Source: Magnolia sinica (lineage: Eukaryota > Streptophyta > Magnoliopsida > Magnoliales > Magnoliaceae). From it: a stretch of DNA of 64,000 nt. The stretch lies in assembly GCF_029962835.1 (NCBI RefSeq), contig NC_080584.1, forward strand, positions 76,474,862 through 76,538,861, written 5' to 3'. The position numbers and the translations under genes were made by a program. The stretch's first letter is position 1; each line of letters opens with the position of its first letter. Positions 1 through 11,811 of this stretch are shown piece by piece. The notes below the pieces were generated by a model. That model was not told where the DNA came from, did not search any database, and saw only the letters and a list, made by a program, of their open reading frames with translations.

Positions 1-1161
1 GGCTCTATCCCTATCAGGAGAGACCAGGCATTGAATGTACAAGGTTGGTGACCGACATAAATTATTGTGGGGCCACAAAGCACCGGCATTTTCATTTCCA
101 TCGTTTGTTTCTACCCAAAACATGTCATGAAACAGGGATGGCATATGTAGAGTTTGTGAGGGGAGCAGGTGTGGCCTTACCGTTGGCTTCACCTTGATTT
201 ATGTACTCTACATCCAGGCAGTCCATCCGTTTTTCTATATTAGTTTAAGGCATGGGCCCAAAAAAAAAAAAAAAAAAAAAATTAAATAAAAAAAAAAAGA
301 AAAAAAAAGAAAAAATCTAAATTTCAGGTGAGCCAAATATATTATAGGAAATAATTAATGTGATTAAATGCCCTAATATAAAAAAACTTCCTAGTGCCCA
401 CCGTTGCTTATTTTCTATCCAAGTGACAAAAAATAATAATAATAATAATAATAAAATCCGCTTGATCTAAAGCTTCTGTGGCCCACAGGAAGTTTTTAAC
501 GGTCAATCGCCTAGTGTTTCCTTTGGTATGGTCCACCTGAATTTGGATCTGTGTAAAATTTTGGCTCACACAGTAAAATGAGCTGAAAAACGTATGAACA
601 GTGTGTATTAAGATTACATACATCCCACTGTAAGGGCCGCACCTAACCGGCACCTGTTTCCGAGTGCAAGAGCTTCGGTCCCCTGTATGGCCTCGCCTCC
701 ATGTATTCATCGTATATCCACACGGTTCATCTGCTTTTTTCACCTTATTTTAGGCATGATTTCGGAACTGAAGCAGACAAAAATTTCTAAGTGTACCAGA
801 CAATTGGAAACAGTAGTCAGTGACCATTAAAAACCTTTGGTGGGCGACCAAGTTTTTGATTGAGCGGATATTTCTTTTTCCCTTTAAGTCTGCGTGACCT
901 TATCGAGAGGTTGGATGGTCAATAAAATTTATTTCGGATGTTAGGTAGCTTTTAATAGTGGTCATTCAATGATGACTATTTCCTGTGTTGTGCTGTGGTC
1001 CACCTGAAATGTTTACCTGCATAATTTTTAGGAAGATGTCCGAAAATAATAGGAAAAATAGATGTACGGCGTGGATATCCAGTTAAGCGACAGAGGTGGC
1101 CCCTACCACAAGGTTCTTACCCACATAGCTGGTATTGGAGTGGCAACCTGGTAACACTCGC
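1..1161. repeat. Left flank: dispersed magnoliid-type repeat and simple repeats
   Basis: No gene is seen here. A poly-A rich tract lies near 259-315 and an (AAT)n run near 430-455. From about 455 to 1135 there is one decayed copy of the repeat family that recurs through the window, recognised by phrases such as GGTCCACCTGAAAT, GGATGGTCAAT and GGCGTGGATATCC. Confidence 0.6.
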
Positions 1162-1169
1162 CCTCAAAG
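1162..1169. repeat. 8-bp target site duplication of outer hAT (left copy)
   Basis: CCTCAAAG directly precedes the TIR at 1170. CCTCGAAG directly follows the TIR that ends at 28004 (28005-28012), matching at 7 of 8 positions. Eight base pairs is the duplication length made by hAT transposases. Confidence 0.75.
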
Positions 1170-1560
1170 TAGAGCTGGGCATGTTTGACCCGATCCGAAC
1201 CAATCCAAACCGATCCGATGGCTTAGATTGGTTCAGATCGAGTAGGGCCATTAAGATCCGACAGTTTTTTGGATTGAGTTCGGATCTTGATCAATTCAGA
1301 CCGATCCAATCCGAATCCGAACCCACCCGTCCACCACCGTTCAGCCCGACAATTTGGCAACTCGTTCGGCCGTCCCTATCTTCTTTGAATCAGGTACGCA
1401 TTTTTACTTTTATTTTAATAATTCCTTTTACCCTAAGTCCCTCTTCTCTAAACTCTAACCACCCATCTCCTCTTCTCTAACAGCCACGCTCGATCCGAAC
1501 TCTGAACCCACCCACCAACAACTCGTCCAGCCCTTTAAGCCCGATCCGGTAAGTTATTTG
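1170..1560. repeat. hAT 5' subterminal region, GATCCGA-rich
   Basis: Many short copies of GATCCGAACC and CCGATCC follow the TIR, a clustering typical of hAT subterminal transposase-binding regions. Similar clusters lie at 2571-2800, 11590-11800 and 27785-28003, which are the other three ends of this family in the window. Confidence 0.65.
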
Positions 1561-2561
1561 ATGATTTTTTTTTATATATATATAGGGATATAGTTTCAAG
1601 CTAGTGGCTCGCTGGTGGACCACACTGGCTTGACGAAGGTCCAACAGTGGTCGGGTGGTGCGGCCCTGGCTCGACGGTGGTCCGGCAGTCGTCAGGTGGT
1701 CCAGCCCTAGCTCGACGCAGGTCCGCAGTGGTCGGGTGGTCCAGCCCTAGCTCATTGCCCGTTGGTGCCAATATAATGTTTTTAATCGTGTGGCTCATTT
1801 GAAATACAAACGGGTGTGAATTTTAGTCCATGGGCCTAGCTTGTGAGGACAGGCCTGATGGTCGGGTGGATTTTACATAAACCACATGTTGTTGACTAGC
1901 AGAGTTGTTAATCCCTTCTCTCTCAATGATGATTAACATCAATTAATGGCTCAAAATCCAACGATTAGAATGGGATGTGGATCAGGTAGAGGTAGGACAA
2001 TGGTTTAGTTGGTGAGGCTCTGACCATGAGCCCACCTTGATATATTTGTTGTATATCCAATTATCTACACTGGATGTCCAAATTATGGTGTTTACTATAG
2101 ATGTATTATGATCCAAAAATTAAGCTTATTTGATTATCTGATTATTAGATTGGTGGTCAGTAATTCAATGGCGCTATTTCTCTAAACAAGTGTCCATGAA
2201 TTAGAGGTTAGGATTGCTCAACCAATCTGATATTAGGATTGTGATTTGGCAACCGTGGGTTGCACATTCTAGTGGTATGTGTTGGATATGAGCCATATGG
2301 CCACAATGGGTTGATTGTCAAACCCACTTTAATGAATGCCTCAATTCCATGTGTGGCCTGCCTTTCGCATGAAAACCATCTCAACCAGGAAATAAGATTT
2401 TAGTTTTTTGATTTTTTTTTTTTAAGTATAAACTTTGTCTACAAATAGTTGCTCGAGCCCACCATGATGTTTTATTTGCTTATTCGTTTACTGCTTAATA
2501 TGTTTGTATAATTAACTAATTGTATTACATTGCTTCTTCTTTTTCTCATTATTGTGCATTG
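1560..2561. other. Interior of outer hAT, no gene recognised
   Basis: Between about 1600 and 1770 a GC-rich phrase like GGTCGGGTGGTCCAGCCCT is repeated three to four times. The rest (1800-2560) is AT-rich with no recognisable coding sequence. Confidence 0.5.
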
Positions 2562-2569
2562 TATATAAT
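2562..2569. repeat. 8-bp target site duplication of inner hAT (left copy)
   Basis: TATATAAT lies directly before the TIR starting at 2570. The identical TATATAAT lies at 11804-11811, directly after the inverted TIR. The match is 8 of 8. Confidence 0.9.
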
Positions 2570-2570
2570 T

Positions 2571-2800
2571 AGAGTTGGGCATCGGATCGAGTCGAATCGG
2601 ATTGGGCCCAACTTGACCAGGTCCGAGTTCTACATGGCCTGACCCGGACTCGTTTAGATCCGGGACTGAGTCCTAGTCCTCTGACCCAATCCGATCCTAA
2701 CCCATGTTGCCCTGGACCGATCTAAGTCCAACTCGGTCAGGAAAACCGAGTCAGATCAGATTGGCCCAGGTTCGGATCGGTCAGGACGATACAGCAAATG
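2571..2800. repeat. hAT 3' subterminal region of the inner element
   Basis: GATCGAGTCG and CCGATCC type motifs are clustered here. The stretch aligns base for base over long tracts with the reverse of 27785-28003, including the shared CTACATGGCCT phrase. This is the direct evidence that inner and outer hAT copies are the same family. Confidence 0.8.
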
Positions 2801-4349
2801 TTTGGAAAAGAAGCTACAAATCACCTCTTCGGGAGGAAATGGCAAGATTGGATACTAGAAATCTATCTCAAACGCCAAAATGCAATATCCTGGCAACCCT
2901 TTGTTTGAAAATTTAAAGCATATAGAAGGATAACTACTATAAAACTGGAAGATAAATGTTTACATAAAAGCTATATATTACGATATAACACTTCTATCTT
3001 TGTAAAGATTACCTTAGCCTAAAAACAGCCCAATTTATTCATCTGATGAACTGTGTCGAAAGCTCATGGTTTTACCTGATGTATTTACTGTGTGTGGCTC
3101 ACCAAATAAATGGATTGTACAAATTTTTTCCTTATGAAGGCATGCCTATATATTTTTAGTTTCAAGGTTGTCTTATGTATTTAGGCAATTTATTGGTAAC
3201 TTCTGTTTTGTGGGGTGCTTTTTCTCCTGGGAATTCAGCCTCTGGGAAACAGATTCCATCAGCAAGAGGTTGATGTTTGTGTTTGGGTCCTAAGAAAGTG
3301 AGAAATGTATTCCCAAGAGAACTGTAAAAGGTTAGATATTGGGAAATGGATTCCCTTATTATAGTCATATTTGTTTAAGCGAATAAAATGCCTCTCTTCT
3401 CGTAACATTAGCAAAAGCTTCAGTCAGTTCACAGAGAAACATATCCTTCTCATGTTTTTATCTGATGTAATTAGGCAATTCAAATTGACTTAATAACACC
3501 GAGATGATCATGCAAAATATATAACTATAAGGTATCACTTTTACTTTGCACTTTAATCCACCAAATGCAAACATCGGTCGGTACTCAGTTACGCTAGGCT
3601 GGATGTTCGATTGATCAAAACTAGTTTCGCTAATGGCCATGACAATCTCATTGACCTAAACAGGTTTCACATCACCATCCTACCATGGGCGAGGTTAATT
3701 TGAAATCTTACTTAAACTAGAATTTCAAAGGATTGTGATATTAGGTTATTTTTCTTCACTTTCTGTCGATTTTCTTCACAAACCCATGTTGAACATTGAA
3801 GGCAGTGACAATGGTATTGTTGAAATAAATGGAACTTCTATACAAATCAAACAAGGGCTATGATTCAATTTGTTAAAATTACTTACCAAATGGTAGGGGT
3901 TAGATGTACTGAGAGCACCCAAGAACAGCACAAAAATCCTGGTCTAAGTGACAGTAGTCAGAAAAACCAGCCATCATAATCTCACAAGTTTTACAACTAC
4001 ATATAATTTGTTGGTTCAAATTGTGCCAGCCACCATTAGTGATAGAACTTGAAAAGCTGTGTTTGGATGCCAAAGTGAAATACCAAAAGTTACTAATGTT
4101 CCTGGCATTCAAAACGAGGAAGTAGCCCTCAAATTGCAATTGCATTTCCTCAATTCCAGCTTGAAATCAGCAAAATTAACTGCAATGTGGATCTCAGGCC
4201 TTCAATGTGAATGTGAAAGAATAGAACTCTGATTTGGTTATTCCCACTTTGTAAGAGGGAATTGTAATGCAGTTCAAAGTGCATCTAAACACATGCAAAA
4301 TGGAACTAAAGTATGGAGTACAAATAATAATAATAATAATAATAATAAG

Positions 4350-4382
<33 letters not shown>

Positions 4383-5490
4383 GCAATAGGACTTCCGTCC
4401 TGCTGGACCTGGTTCCCATAACAAAGAGACTACCCTTCACTAACCTTGGATTGGAACAACAACATAAGGTGTTTCTTGTTATAGAGCGAATAGAAAAACA
4501 TTGTTGAGAATGAGAAGTGCCATGATATTCGAGGACTGGTAGGATTTATCTTAATGCAGCTCTTTTTTCAAAGGAGTAGACTACAGTGATTGTTCACAAT
4601 TGTGTCATTCACCATGCACATGATCTGGTAAAAAAAATAATAATAATAATAAATCCTCTACTTGGTATAAATGCACGACAATCTGGAATTTGGACTGAAA
4701 TAGTGGGGCATAGCCAGATACCGGAACTAATTAATGATCATAGCCATCTAATTTCATTCGTTAAATTTAGACTATTGAACAATTTCTTCATCTGTAAGCA
4801 TCCATTTAATAGCAAGCTATAGGATGGTGCTCAATTTGAAATGCTCCATCCACAACTAGCCCCACGATTTGGACAATCTAAATTTAAGTGCATGAAAAAA
4901 ATAAAAATAAAACAAAGGGTGTGTGTTCCACTTGCCTGATCAGTCAACAAATGCAGGGAAGTGTTTGCATTTTTGTGACTAATATTAGAAACAAGTCAAT
5001 CCAAATCAAGGAGAACCTTGCTTAATGCTACAAGAGTTGAAGTTTGACATGAGAAAAAGGAGAATCTTACAGCTCCCTTTGGGAATAAATAGAGTACAAG
5101 AAAGGACAAAACAGACTTACCTAAGCAGGAGAACACTCCATTCAATCACATTTTCTAAGATGAAAAATATTTTGAAAGCTGATGGTGGCTACCTTGAAAA
5201 TCACCATCAATAGCCCACAAAACAAAAGTTATTGAGACAATGTGTTAGATTGCACCATTAGTTCATGAAAATATCATGAGATTTTGTGCCACATTAGACA
5301 TGATATTTAGTGCAGCCAAGATGTTAAGAAGTTGTATGGATAAAAAATTGTTATGGTTGCGGCAAATACCATGAAATTTCATGACTAATCTATCTAATTT
5401 AGTGCAGATTTTTATGAAATTTGGTACCAAACACACTTTAAGCTAAAATTTAAAAAATAATAAAGAAAGAAAGAAAGAAAGAAAAAGAAA
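2800..5490. other. 2.7-kb segment present only in the inner hAT, no gene recognised
   Basis: The outer copy has only about 130 bp between its 3' subterminal region and its second gene, while the inner copy has about 2.7 kb here. The segment is AT-rich and largely free of the window's dispersed repeats. It holds an (AAT)n tract at about 4325-4380 and a second short one near 4637. A minus-strand open stretch around 3190-3310 has coding-like composition, but I recognise no family. It may be captured host sequence or a later insertion. Confidence 0.45.
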
Positions 5491-5609
5491 AAGATTAGGT
5501 AACATGCACATACTGAGATAAACCATGTCCAACATCATGTCCAAAATCAAAAGTAAAAAAACCTAACATGCACATATTGACATATAGATTAGGTAAAACT
5601 TTCATACAT

Positions 5610-6490
5610 TCAATACCCTCTATATGATGAATGCCTTTGTGGCATGTAACTAAATAAACCTTGTCCGTAATAGTAACCCTCTCCTCCACCTCCACCTTCG
5701 TCGCCAGATTCATCCTTCGGCTCTCTTTTTACTGATTCAACTGCAGGAGAATTCTTGGGCGACTCTGAGCTGGATGTGTCCAAAAAATGGTCGTTCACTT
5801 CTGCTAAATCAGATGGTGGGGATCCCTTCCTATCATCCTCATTCACAGATGCAAGAAGTTTTTTCGAACGCTTTTTATGACCCGATTTGTACGGGATTCC
5901 CAACAACCTATAAAATGCTGTAAGACTTTTAACAAACTTTAATGGTTTACTTGTATCTGTTTCAGCATCATGTTGTCTCGAAGGTGGATGTTGTTGTCTG
6001 GTACTTCTTGATCTGTATGCCATTTGCATGCTTTCTTTGATGGCCTCTTTATAATCTCGTTCTTCTTGCTCCCTTAAAATTCTCTCCTGTTCTTCTTCTC
6101 TACTAATTGTGGTTGTGGAAGACGTAGAACTATAGCTAGAGGTAGTTACAGTTCCTTTGCTAAACCCTTCTTCATTTATAACAGACCTACTTATATATAT
6201 TCTTTGGTTAGTTGTATTGGTTGTAGTTGCAGGGTGAGGGGTATGGGAAGTCTTTGTATTAAGATCAATAATGGCTCCAAATAAATCTCAGACCTCCTGA
6301 GAAGCTTTGCTACAAGGTGCGGCGTCTCCTCCCCAACAAGCCAAATGTAATTTGAGTCGATTTGTTTTGTTGACAAACTGTTTTCCACACAAGCTACATT
6401 CCAACTTTATCTTTCCATCCTCGGAGTAGGTTTGGACCCTATAATCCCAAATATCCGCCGATGCATCATCTTCCAATGACTTATATATCT
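5610..6490 (-). pseudogene. hAT second gene: BED-like zinc finger protein with UIM-like helix and Gly/Tyr tail
   Basis: Reading the minus strand from an AG acceptor near 6490, one frame stays open to 5610 apart from a single TGA near 6296 (probably a CGA codon changed by deamination). In order it shows a BED-like finger (IWDY, CSLCGKQF, RLKLHLACW), a Ser/Thr-rich linker, an acidic and basic helix (REEEQERILREQEERDYKEA continuing IKESMQMA), and a charged region containing KREPKDESGDE. The tail is Gly-rich and ends in HSSYRGY. No RNase-H transposase domain is present. The helix matches the ubiquitin-interacting motif spacing (hydrophobic-x-x-A-x-x-x-S), which is a pattern match only. The true start codon is not visible and is probably in an upstream exon. 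A second copy exists at 13610-13660 plus 26946-27559. The function is unknown; a DNA-binding accessory or regulator of transposition is my inference. Confidence 0.65.
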
Positions 6491-6717
6491 ACTGTATATC
6501 TAGTTAGCTTAGAACAAAAAAAAGGAAAAAAAGTTATGAATGAATGCAATTACCCAACAATATAATAAAAGATTTAAACAACATTATCTAATTGAATAGT
6601 ACTAATGAAAAAAGAGAAATATTCATCCAACTATAAAACATAACCATAAAACTTCAATGTAACTGTTTTAACAAAATTACAAATAACATGATATAACAAA
6701 ATTAGAAGGCATCAAAA

Positions 6718-8792
6718 TTATATTGTAGCTGCAGGCACTGTCTCTTCAATCTTGTTACTTTCCTCTTCATCAAACTCCTCATCAATAGAGGTCTCTTTCC
6801 CCCACATCGGACGCAGTCAATCCTGAGTACAAATGAGCGCTTCAACCGATTAAGGTGTAAGTGAGCTTCTATACTTGCTTACGACCCCACTCCCCGTACT
6901 GAAAGTGAATCCTAAAGCTACAGTTGAAATTGGAATTGATAATATGCCGCGTGCCATTAACAAGAGCACAGGTTACTGCAACTTACCAGATCTCGTCCTC
7001 CACCACTCCAAAACGTCAAAATCATCGCCTTTGTTTAGAACTAGAATATCCTCCTTAAGATACTCTTCAAGTTCTGATCTATACATCTGTGCTCGAGTCC
7101 CTTTCAGCTGTGTATAGTAAGATATGAAATCATCTATCGTGTCTTCTTGTGATTCATCAACAGCAGAACTAGAACTCACATGAGGAGATTGTTCTTTTAC
7201 GGCACATGCATAGAAATTGTACAATTTACTGGCTGCACCAGAAATCTTTTCGGCCTCAGCAACACCCATCACACCATACAACCTATTACATATGAAGCCA
7301 ACCATAAGCATCTTGTACCAAGGATCAAGAATGACCGCAAAACCCATTATCAAACTATACTCAGACCAATACTTATCAAACTTTACTTGCATACCCATGG
7401 TCATGAATTGTAAAAGTCTTGTCCACTACTAGTTTTATGCAAGGTATCTTTTACCTTCCAAAGTTTAGGTAGAAATATATTTGCTGTTGCATACTTACAA
7501 CCCGAAAATTTCTTCATGCTGTTGTAAAAAATAGAAAAGAACTTACGAACTGATTCAGGTCTTGACCAGTCATCTTCAAAAGGCAGTCAAATATACGCAC
7601 TATCACGCTCCGCATAGTGAGAGAAGGCAGGTCTCGAATCTATCGCTGAATCCAACATTTCAAAAGTTGAATTCCAACGTGACGTGGCATCTAACTTCAT
7701 CGTTCTTTGAGTTGACAAATTCAACCGCTTCACGATCTCATTCTATGCATGTAATCATAAAGGTGACCCACGTATATACTTCACACTCTCTCTTATGTTT
7801 TCGATCGTGGGATCGATTGTTTTAAGGCCTTCCTGTACAATCAAGTTTAAGATGTGGGCACAACACCTAACATGAAATATCTTTCCATAAAAATACAAGT
7901 CACCGATGGCCTTAAACTAGTTGTGCAAATTCACTATCACGCTATTATTTGCAGAGGCATTGTCTAGTGTAATTGTCGAGATCTTCTTCTCAATTCTCCA
8001 CTCCATTAGACATCTGTTTATGCAGTCTGAAATCATCAAACCACTATGAGGAGGCGCAAGATAACAGAAATTTATTATTCTCTTGCAAAGCCTCCATTTT
8101 GCATCAACGTAGTGACTAGTTAGGGACATATACCCCTTTCGTTGATTGGATGTCGTCCACAAATTTGATGTCAGGCTAATTCGGGAAATCGTGGCCAACT
8201 CTCCTTTCAACTTGACCTCCTCGCCTTCATACATCCTCATATACACCCTCCTGATTGTTGTATGAGAGACCTTCTCGTATTTGGGGTTAAGGCATTTGGC
8301 TAGTCCAACAAAAGCAGGACTCTCTACCATCTGAAATGGTCTTTTATCTGAAATAATTAACTTGGCCATCCACTCATTCACTGACTCTTTGTCATACTTG
8401 TAGATGGACACTGACGGACCCCCTACAGATTGTGAAAATGAAAGTGTTTGTTGTCTTAGCCCACTTCTCGCTTTTTTAAGATACTTTGTTAAATGTTTCT
8501 TCAATGTTGTGGTTGAACCATCTGCTTGCTTAGTATACTAACTCTTGCAATGCTTGCATTGTATCTTTACTTGGCCGTTCTTCAAGGTTACTTCTTCAAA
8601 ATCTTCCCACACTGTCGACCTCTTTTTCCTATTTCCCGCAACATGTGACTGTGTGGTACTAGTATTAACCACGTCGACGGGTACCTCTCCATGTTCAACA
8701 CCTAATCATTCATCTTCAAGGATCATTGGTGATGTAATTGATCGACCACCAGGGGTCGGGGACAGGGTATTGGAAAGACCCTCGCTTTCCAT
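6718..8792 (-). pseudogene. hAT transposase, RICESLEEPER/DAYSLEEPER type, degenerate
   Basis: The reading begins at an ATG (8792). The N-terminal BED finger shows VWEDFEE, CKHC and TLKKHL. The central RNase-H-fold region shows LTSNLWTTSNQRKGYM and CCAHILNLIV, followed by VKFDKYWSEYS. The C-terminal hAT dimerisation domain shows SELEEYLKED, LSIPISTVA, YRSSLTP and LICTQDWLR, and the frame ends at TAA 6720-6718. That is the full domain order and roughly the full length of the plant family. At least eight internal stop codons and at least one frameshift (between 7900 and 7404) break it, for example after EDE, CKHCKS, NLHN, GKLQ and SLTP. Excision and integration of TAGAG-ended hAT elements would have been its job. 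No intact copy is in the window. Confidence 0.9.
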
Positions 8793-8852
8793 CTGATAAT
8801 TGAAATATACTAAATCATATTGGCATTAGCAATCTAATGCTAACAGAGTTAT

Positions 8853-9660
8853 ACTAAATCCTAAATTAGTTACCCATCTAAGGTTAGATAGATTGTAATA
8901 CTTTCATATTCTCATTTAAACGTCCACACTGAAAATCCGGCAGCATCTCCTCATGCCTCTCCAGATAAGTTGATCTTACATTACATTCCGATGTCAAATT
9001 CTAAAGCAATGTAAAGATATTTGGCATTGGATATGAAACGAAAGAAACATATCCAGAAAGAAACAAGGAGATGGACCGCGGATCAAGCATGAACATTTAA
9101 AAAGGTTATATGAAAGCATACTATCCATCTAACCTTGAACTGTCCAAAAAGGGACAATTTTAGTGATTTCTATGATACCAAAAACACACTATATCTATGT
9201 ATGGCCACATAGAAATTCTCAAACGGGTAACTAATTATCTAACTTACAAGTAACAACTAAATCCTAAATTAGTTACCCATCCAAGGTTGGATAGATTGTA
9301 ATACTTTCATATTCCTATTTAAACGTCCATGCTGAAAATCTGACAGCATTTCCCCATGCCTCTCTAGATAAGTTGATCTTATATTACATTCCGATGCCAA
9401 ATATCTAAAGCAATGTAAAGATATTTAGCATTGGATACGAAACAAAAGAAACATATCCAAAGAGAAATGAGGAGATGGATCGCGGATCAGGCATGAACAT
9501 TTAAATAGGTTATATGAAAGCATACTATCCATCTAACCTTAAACTATCCAAAAAGGGACAATTTGAGTGATTTCTATGCCACCAAAAACACACTATATCT
9601 ATTTATGGCTACATAGAAATCCTCAAACGGGTAACTAATTATCTAACTTACAAGTAACAA
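8853..9660. repeat. Tandem duplication, unit about 403 bp, two copies
   Basis: ACTAAATCCTAAATTAGTTA begins at 8853 and again at 9256. The two units (8853-9255 and 9256-9660) align end to end with scattered substitutions. It lies upstream of the transposase start, where a promoter would be expected, inside the inner hAT. No coding potential is seen. Confidence 0.9.
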
Positions 9661-10814
9661 TCACAACTAAGCTAAGTATACAATGCACAATAATTAACTA
9701 AGCAATGCACATATTATGCTAAGTATACACATTACAATGCACAATAATTAACTAAGCAATGCACATATCAATCCCAAATATTTTTCAGAAAATTAAAATA
9801 TAGAAAATAAAATCAAACAGCTAGTGTCCCAGTATGTCGTTGCATTTGAGCAAACCTCACAAATCACAATCCAATAACATCTCTTGTATCAATTTAAGTT
9901 AAATTCAAATAAATGGATAAACTAGAGAGTTCAAGGAAAAATTTGGAAACTAAAGTTAAGGATTTCAATCCTCTAGAGACTAGAATGCTACATCTGTGGT
10001 ATAGATTTTGAACCAATCTTAAATTGAAATGAAGATTTTCAGCAATGCCAAATGAATCCACTTATATAAATTCTAGATTTTCAGCAATGCCAAATGTATT
10101 TGTAGGTCCACTTAAATTGAGATTTAATAAAGTGGAATGAATAAGTGTCACATTCTCACCCACTCAAATCAAATCAGTTTTACAGTGCTTCAAAACAAAT
10201 CATAAGAGCAAATGAGAGTGTAACTAATTGAGAAATGCTGAGTGCAGTGGCTCAATACAATTTGAAATTGCACCCACCTCAAGCATGTAAAAATCGAACC
10301 CACGTGCTAGATCTACAGTTGAAGCCAACTTAGTGTCAACGTAGTGTTTATTTGCCATCCAACTTGTTCATAAAAATCACATATATCAAGATGAAGGGAA
10401 AACATAAATATTAGCTTGATTCAAAACTTCTGTTGCTCTCGGGAGGTTTTCAACAGTTGGAGTTCAATCTCCATTATTTCCTGTGGTGTGGTCCACTGGG
10501 CATTTGATCTGCCTCATTTTAGGACCTACAAATTACTTATAAATTGCATGGTTTCTAATGCAAGTTAAATCAAAATATACAAATTACGGGTCCTTGTTTG
10601 GATGTATCAAAATTAAGCTTCCATAATCATCTTACAATCAGATTCTGAACATATATTGGATGATTAAAAATGAAAATATCTGTTAACCTATTTCAAATCC
10701 AAGAATCTGAGGTTAGTTGCTCAACTGATTAGATTTTGTGACCATGTCTGTTTAACTTTAGTCAATATATGCCATGTAAATAGGCCCTGTTTCAATAATA
10801 CATACATACATACA

Positions 10815-10850
<36 letters not shown>

Positions 10851-11516
10851 TATATATGTACACACACGCATATATATGCACACCCACAACCTGTGCGGCC
10901 CATGTGGATTAATTGAGCTATGGTTGTCAAATGGATGGTTAAAAATAAAGGAATAAATTGTACATATTCAAAGGGAACAATTAAATGGTTGATATTATCT
11001 TGATCAATCGAGTAGTGGGCAGCGGGTCATGGTTGGCCTGGCCGACGAGCCACGACCGCACACTCGCACGGCGAGCCATGGCCAATAGTCTATTCCATGC
11101 AATAGGTGACCTGGCCACCATGAGATTTGAGCTCTTAAAATAAAAAAATAATAATAATAAAAATGGAGTGGCCGAGTGGGTCCTACCTGATTGGGATCGG
11201 GAGTGGTGTGTCGGACTGTGGGGTGAAGAGTGAGAGTGAAGACTTTGAACTTTGGGTAGAGATCGGGATCGGGACGATTTGGGGATTCCGGATCTGGTGC
11301 GGTGAAGGTTCTTCGGGTGCGGGTAGGGACAGGGTAGGGTAAAAACAGGTCGGGTATTCGAGATCTTCGGGTGTGGGTATGCCGGGTAGGGTAGAGAAGA
11401 TGAATAGGATTTGGGGATTAGGGTTCGGCTCGGTGGCGAGAGGAGCTGTTTGGGTAGGGTAAAAAAACACTTCGGGTAAGGATAAAACTGTAACAGTAAA
11501 AGGAAAAACCTAAAAA

Positions 11517-11520
<4 letters not shown>
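9661..11520. other. Upstream region of inner hAT, noncoding
   Basis: Near 9665-9770 a roughly 50-bp phrase containing ACAATGCACAATAATTAACT occurs twice. At 10430-10540 there is a short fragment of the dispersed magnoliid-type repeat. A (TACA)n microsatellite spans about 10799-10843. The GC-richer part at 11000-11470 has no protein I recognise, although open frames run through it. Confidence 0.55.

Positions 11521-11586
<66 letters not shown>
11520..11586. repeat. (TA)n microsatellite
   Basis: A nearly perfect alternating TA tract of about 65 bp lies just inside the 5' subterminal region of the inner hAT. Long translated Tyr/Ile runs across it are artefacts. Confidence 0.95.
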
Positions 11587-11588
<2 letters not shown>

Positions 11589-11589
11589 A

Positions 11590-11803
11590 GCTATCCGGTC
11601 CGGATCAGGTCGGTCCGATTCGAGTCCATTCAGATTGGGTCGGTTCGGAACAGGCCCTATCCGTATTCGACTCGAAAAAATTTCGGATCTGGATGTTGTT
11701 ACCCGATCAGGCCCAATCTTGGCCGTAGGTTCTATTTGGAATGGGCTGGATCAGGTCGAATAGAGTCAGATCCGTCGGATTGGGTCAGAAATGCCCACCT
11801 CTA
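11590..11803. repeat. hAT 5' subterminal region of inner element
   Basis: GGTCCGGATC and GTCGGTCCGATT type motifs lead into TGCCCACCTCTA, the inverse of the TIR. Composition and motif spacing resemble 1170-1560. Confidence 0.75.
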
Positions 11804-11811
11804 TATATAAT

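Larger units (their letters stand above)
2570..11803 (-). mobile_element. Inner hAT element (Ac/RICESLEEPER type) with two genes
   Basis: The left end is TAGAGTTGGGCAT and the right end is the inverse of TAGAGGTGGGCAT, flanked by a perfect 8-bp duplication, so the borders are firm at 9,234 bp. Both genes read on the minus strand: the transposase remnant (8792 to 6718), then a BED-finger second gene (about 6490 to 5610). The element also contains a 403-bp tandem duplication, a (TACA)n tract and a (TA)n tract of about 65 bp. It is inserted in the outer hAT in the opposite orientation. All coding parts have stops, so this copy is not autonomous now. Confidence 0.9.
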
